DNA of 42,774 nucleotides from an uncultured Faecalibacterium sp. (GTDB taxonomy: Bacteria; Bacillota; Clostridia; Oscillospirales; Ruminococcaceae), in contig CAKTCY010000011.1 in NCBI GenBank assembly GCA_934540955.1, forward strand, positions 1 to 42,774, given 5' to 3'. The translations under genes and the position numbers were made by a program. Within the stretch, counting starts at the first letter, position 1, and each line of letters begins with the position of its first letter. The notes beneath the pieces are model-generated. The model was not told the origin of the DNA and did not search any database. It saw only the letters and a program-made list of their open reading frames with translations. Of the stretch, positions 41,363-42,774 are shown one piece after another.

Positions 41363-42085
41363 TCAGTCCAGCGAAACGTCCTCGCTCAACACCTGCCCGA
41401 TGGGCTTTGCGATGCACAGGTCGGCGGAGGCATCCGCCCCGGTGGGCTGCATATTGATGACCACCAGATTGTCACCCCGGAAGTACCGGATGAGCCCGGC
41501 GGCGGGATACACCACCAGACTGGTGCCGCCGATGATAAGGGTATCAGCGTGACGGATGGCATCCACTGCGCCGGACAGCACCTCCTCGTCCAAGCCCTCC
41601 TCGTAGAGCACCACGTCCGGCTTTACGATGCCGCCGCACTCGGTACAGCGGGGCACGCCGGTGCTGTTTGCGATAAAATCCACATCGTAGAACCTGCCGC
41701 AGCGGGTGCAGTAGTTGCGCAGGGTGCTGCCGTGCAGCTCGTACACGGTCTTGCTGCCCGCCGCCTGATGCAGGCCGTCAATGTTCTGGGTGACCACCGC
41801 CCGCAGCTTGCCCTGCTGCTCCAGCTTTGCCAACCGCAGATGGGCGGCGTTGGGCTTTGCGCCCTTTACGATCAGCTTATCGCGGTAAAAACGGTAAAAC
41901 TCCTCCGGGTTTTCCTCCCAGAAGGTATGGCTGAGGATGGTTTCGGGCGGGTAGTCGTATTTCTGGTGGTACAGCCCGTCCACGCTGCGGAAATCCGGGA
42001 TGCCGCTTTCCGTAGAAACGCCTGCGCCGCCGAAAAAGACGATGCTGCTGCTTTTTGCAAGAATGTCTTCCAGTGCCTTGACCAT
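41363..42085 (-). CDS. cobB: NAD-dependent protein deacylase (sirtuin)
   Basis: A 240-residue Sir2 enzyme that removes acyl groups from lysines using NAD. NAD-binding motifs GAGVSTESGIPDFRS (20-34) and TQNIDGLH (99-106), the catalytic His118 (YELHGS) and the four zinc cysteines C126/C129/C147/C150 are all present, as is IIGGTSLVVYPA. It looks fully active. It is divergent from the methyltransferase gene with an 87-bp gap. The gene symbol is by family; the specific acyl preference is unknown. Confidence 0.94.
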   Translation of the reverse strand: MVKALEDILAKSSSIVFFGGAGVSTESGIPDFRSVDGLYHQKYDYPPETILSHTFWEENPEEFYRFYRDKLIVKGAKPNAAHLRLAKLEQQGKLRAVVTQNIDGLHQAAGSKTVYELHGSTLRNYCTRCGRFYDVDFIANSTGVPRCTECGGIVKPDVVLYEEGLDEEVLSGAVDAIRHADTLIIGGTSLVVYPAAGLIRYFRGDNLVVINMQPTGADASADLCIAKPIGQVLSEDVSLD

Positions 42086-42172
42086 AGTTGAAACGCCCCT
42101 TTCCTCACGGAAGCTTTTGTGTTAAGATAGTACCAGTATAGCACATTCTCGCAGGAAAGGAAGAGGCCGGTT

Positions 42173-42643
42173 TTGAACGTCTGGTACATCAACAGCATCC
42201 TTGGAGCCATCTGCTTGGAGGAGGAGAACGACACGCTGTGCGGGATACATTTTTGCCCGGACGGTGCGCCGGAGCTGGAGCCGCTGCCCCGCAGGGTGGT
42301 GGAAACGCCCCTGCTGCAGGAGGCCGAGGAGCAGCTGAACGAATATTTTGCCGGGGTGCGCCGGGAGTTTGACCTGCCGCTGGCGGCAAAGGGCACGGCC
42401 TTTCAGCAGGCGGTATGGGCGCAGCTGCGCAAGATTCCCTACGGAGAGGTGCGCACCTACGGTCAGCTGGCGGCGGCGCTGGGCAAGCCCAAGGCAAGCC
42501 GCGCCGTGGGCAGCGCCTGTCACCGCAACCCGCTGTGCATCGTGGTGCCCTGCCACCGGGTCATTGGCGCAGACGGCAGTCTGACCGGTTACGCCGAGGG
42601 ACTGGATATCAAGGAATATCTGCTGGAGCTGGAGCGATTTTGA
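42173..42643 (+). CDS. ogt: Methylated-DNA--protein-cysteine methyltransferase
   Basis: Suicide repair protein that takes the alkyl group from O6-alkylguanine onto its own cysteine. In 156 residues the active site is PCHR with Cys127 (IVVPCHRVIGADGSLTGYAEG). The helix-turn-helix lies in IPYGEVRTYGQLAAALGKPKASRAVG. It starts at TTG 42173, with AGGAAGAGG upstream; no ATG fits the family N-terminus. It is monocistronic, followed by a hairpin. Confidence 0.94.
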   Translation: MNVWYINSILGAICLEEENDTLCGIHFCPDGAPELEPLPRRVVETPLLQEAEEQLNEYFAGVRREFDLPLAAKGTAFQQAVWAQLRKIPYGEVRTYGQLAAALGKPKASRAVGSACHRNPLCIVVPCHRVIGADGSLTGYAEGLDIKEYLLELERF

Positions 42644-42652
42644 GAGAATGAT

Positions 42653-42686
42653 AAAGGCTGCTGCGCATCATCGCGTAGCAGCCTTT
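42653..42686. terminator. Terminator between convergent genes at the right edge
   Basis: A 14-bp stem (42653-42666 with 42673-42686, one G-U) carries AAA/TTT at its base. The T-run is weak on each strand; it lies between ogt and the convergent partial gene. Confidence 0.7.
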
Positions 42687-42701
42687 GGTGTTTTATGCAG
42701 T

Positions 42702-42774
42702 TTAAAAGCCCGTGGGCGGGACGTAATAGCTTGGGATAGACCCGCTTTTGGGCGTAGCTGCGGCCTGCTGGCGC
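42702..42774 (-). CDS. C-terminal end of an unknown gene (5' part outside window)
   Basis: On the minus strand a frame is open from the right edge to TAA at 42704-42702. It reads ...QQAAATPKSGSIPSYYVPP then TGF-stop. The composition (non-repetitive, Tyr/Pro-rich, ending just before a hairpin shared with ogt) looks like a real protein end. No family is recognisable from 24 residues. Confidence 0.5.
   Translation of the reverse strand, partial: RQQAAATPKSGSIPSYYVPPTGF

Noticed and set aside
1..42774. CRISPR array or cas genes
   Set aside because: No regularly spaced repeats of 24-40 bp and no Cas-like proteins were seen.

Overview
The window is a chromosomal stretch of a moderately high-GC Firmicute. 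Gene content and protein style point to a gut Oscillospiraceae/Ruminococcaceae organism, with Faecalibacterium the best guess. The signs are the diaminopimelate aminotransferase route (dapL/dapF), archaeal-type ProS, a VTC/DUF4956 cluster, AGGAGG-type ribosome sites, consensus sigma-A promoters (TTGACA-N17-TATAAT) and many hairpin terminators. The assignment is inference; no marker gene such as 16S rRNA is present.

Layout. 1-535: the 3' end of a tyrosine recombinase gene, a 12-bp tandem repeat and a perfect hairpin lie beside tRNA-Pro(GGG), so an integrated element probably enters from the left. 600-7700: DNA repair genes (uvrB-uvrA, radC) and an RluA-type pseudouridine synthase. 7700-12900: a cell-envelope/polyphosphate-type cluster with a carbohydrate-binding lipoprotein, divergent from a VTC-domain protein, a DUF4956 membrane protein and a two-component system (TCS1). 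13000-18100: a full branched-chain amino-acid ABC importer (livJHMGF). 18100-22800: TCS2 divergent from a lantibiotic-immunity/peptide-resistance type ABC transporter. 22800-25800: a YhcH-like protein, two small membrane proteins, and a GntR (YtrA-type) autoregulated ABC operon. 25800-30160: dapF-dapL with a 141-bp MITE-like element between them, acpP, and proS.

30160-30460 holds the most striking feature. A 27-codon hydrophobic/basic ORF has its Shine-Dalgarno sequence locked in a GAAA-capped hairpin. A consensus promoter on the opposite strand drives an antisense RNA across its 3' end. This is the architecture of a type I toxin-antitoxin locus.

30480-35350: aldose 1-epimerase, TCS3, and a redox operon (CXXC mini-protein, polyferredoxin membrane protein, TlpA thioredoxin lipoprotein). 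35470-38780: two peptidoglycan-binding-repeat proteins without signal peptides, one SpoIID-like and one M15-peptidase-like. 39000-42770: a flavodoxin, a 2-hydroxyacid dehydrogenase, a GNAT-like unknown, a sirtuin, an O6-alkylguanine-DNA methyltransferase, and the end of a gene running off the right edge.

A recurring theme is regulatory. All three OmpR-type two-component systems have phased direct repeats (11, 11 and 12 bp) in their adjacent divergent promoter regions. In several cases a repeat lies 7-8 bp upstream of a -10 box with no good -35, as expected for PhoB-like activation of the neighbouring genes.
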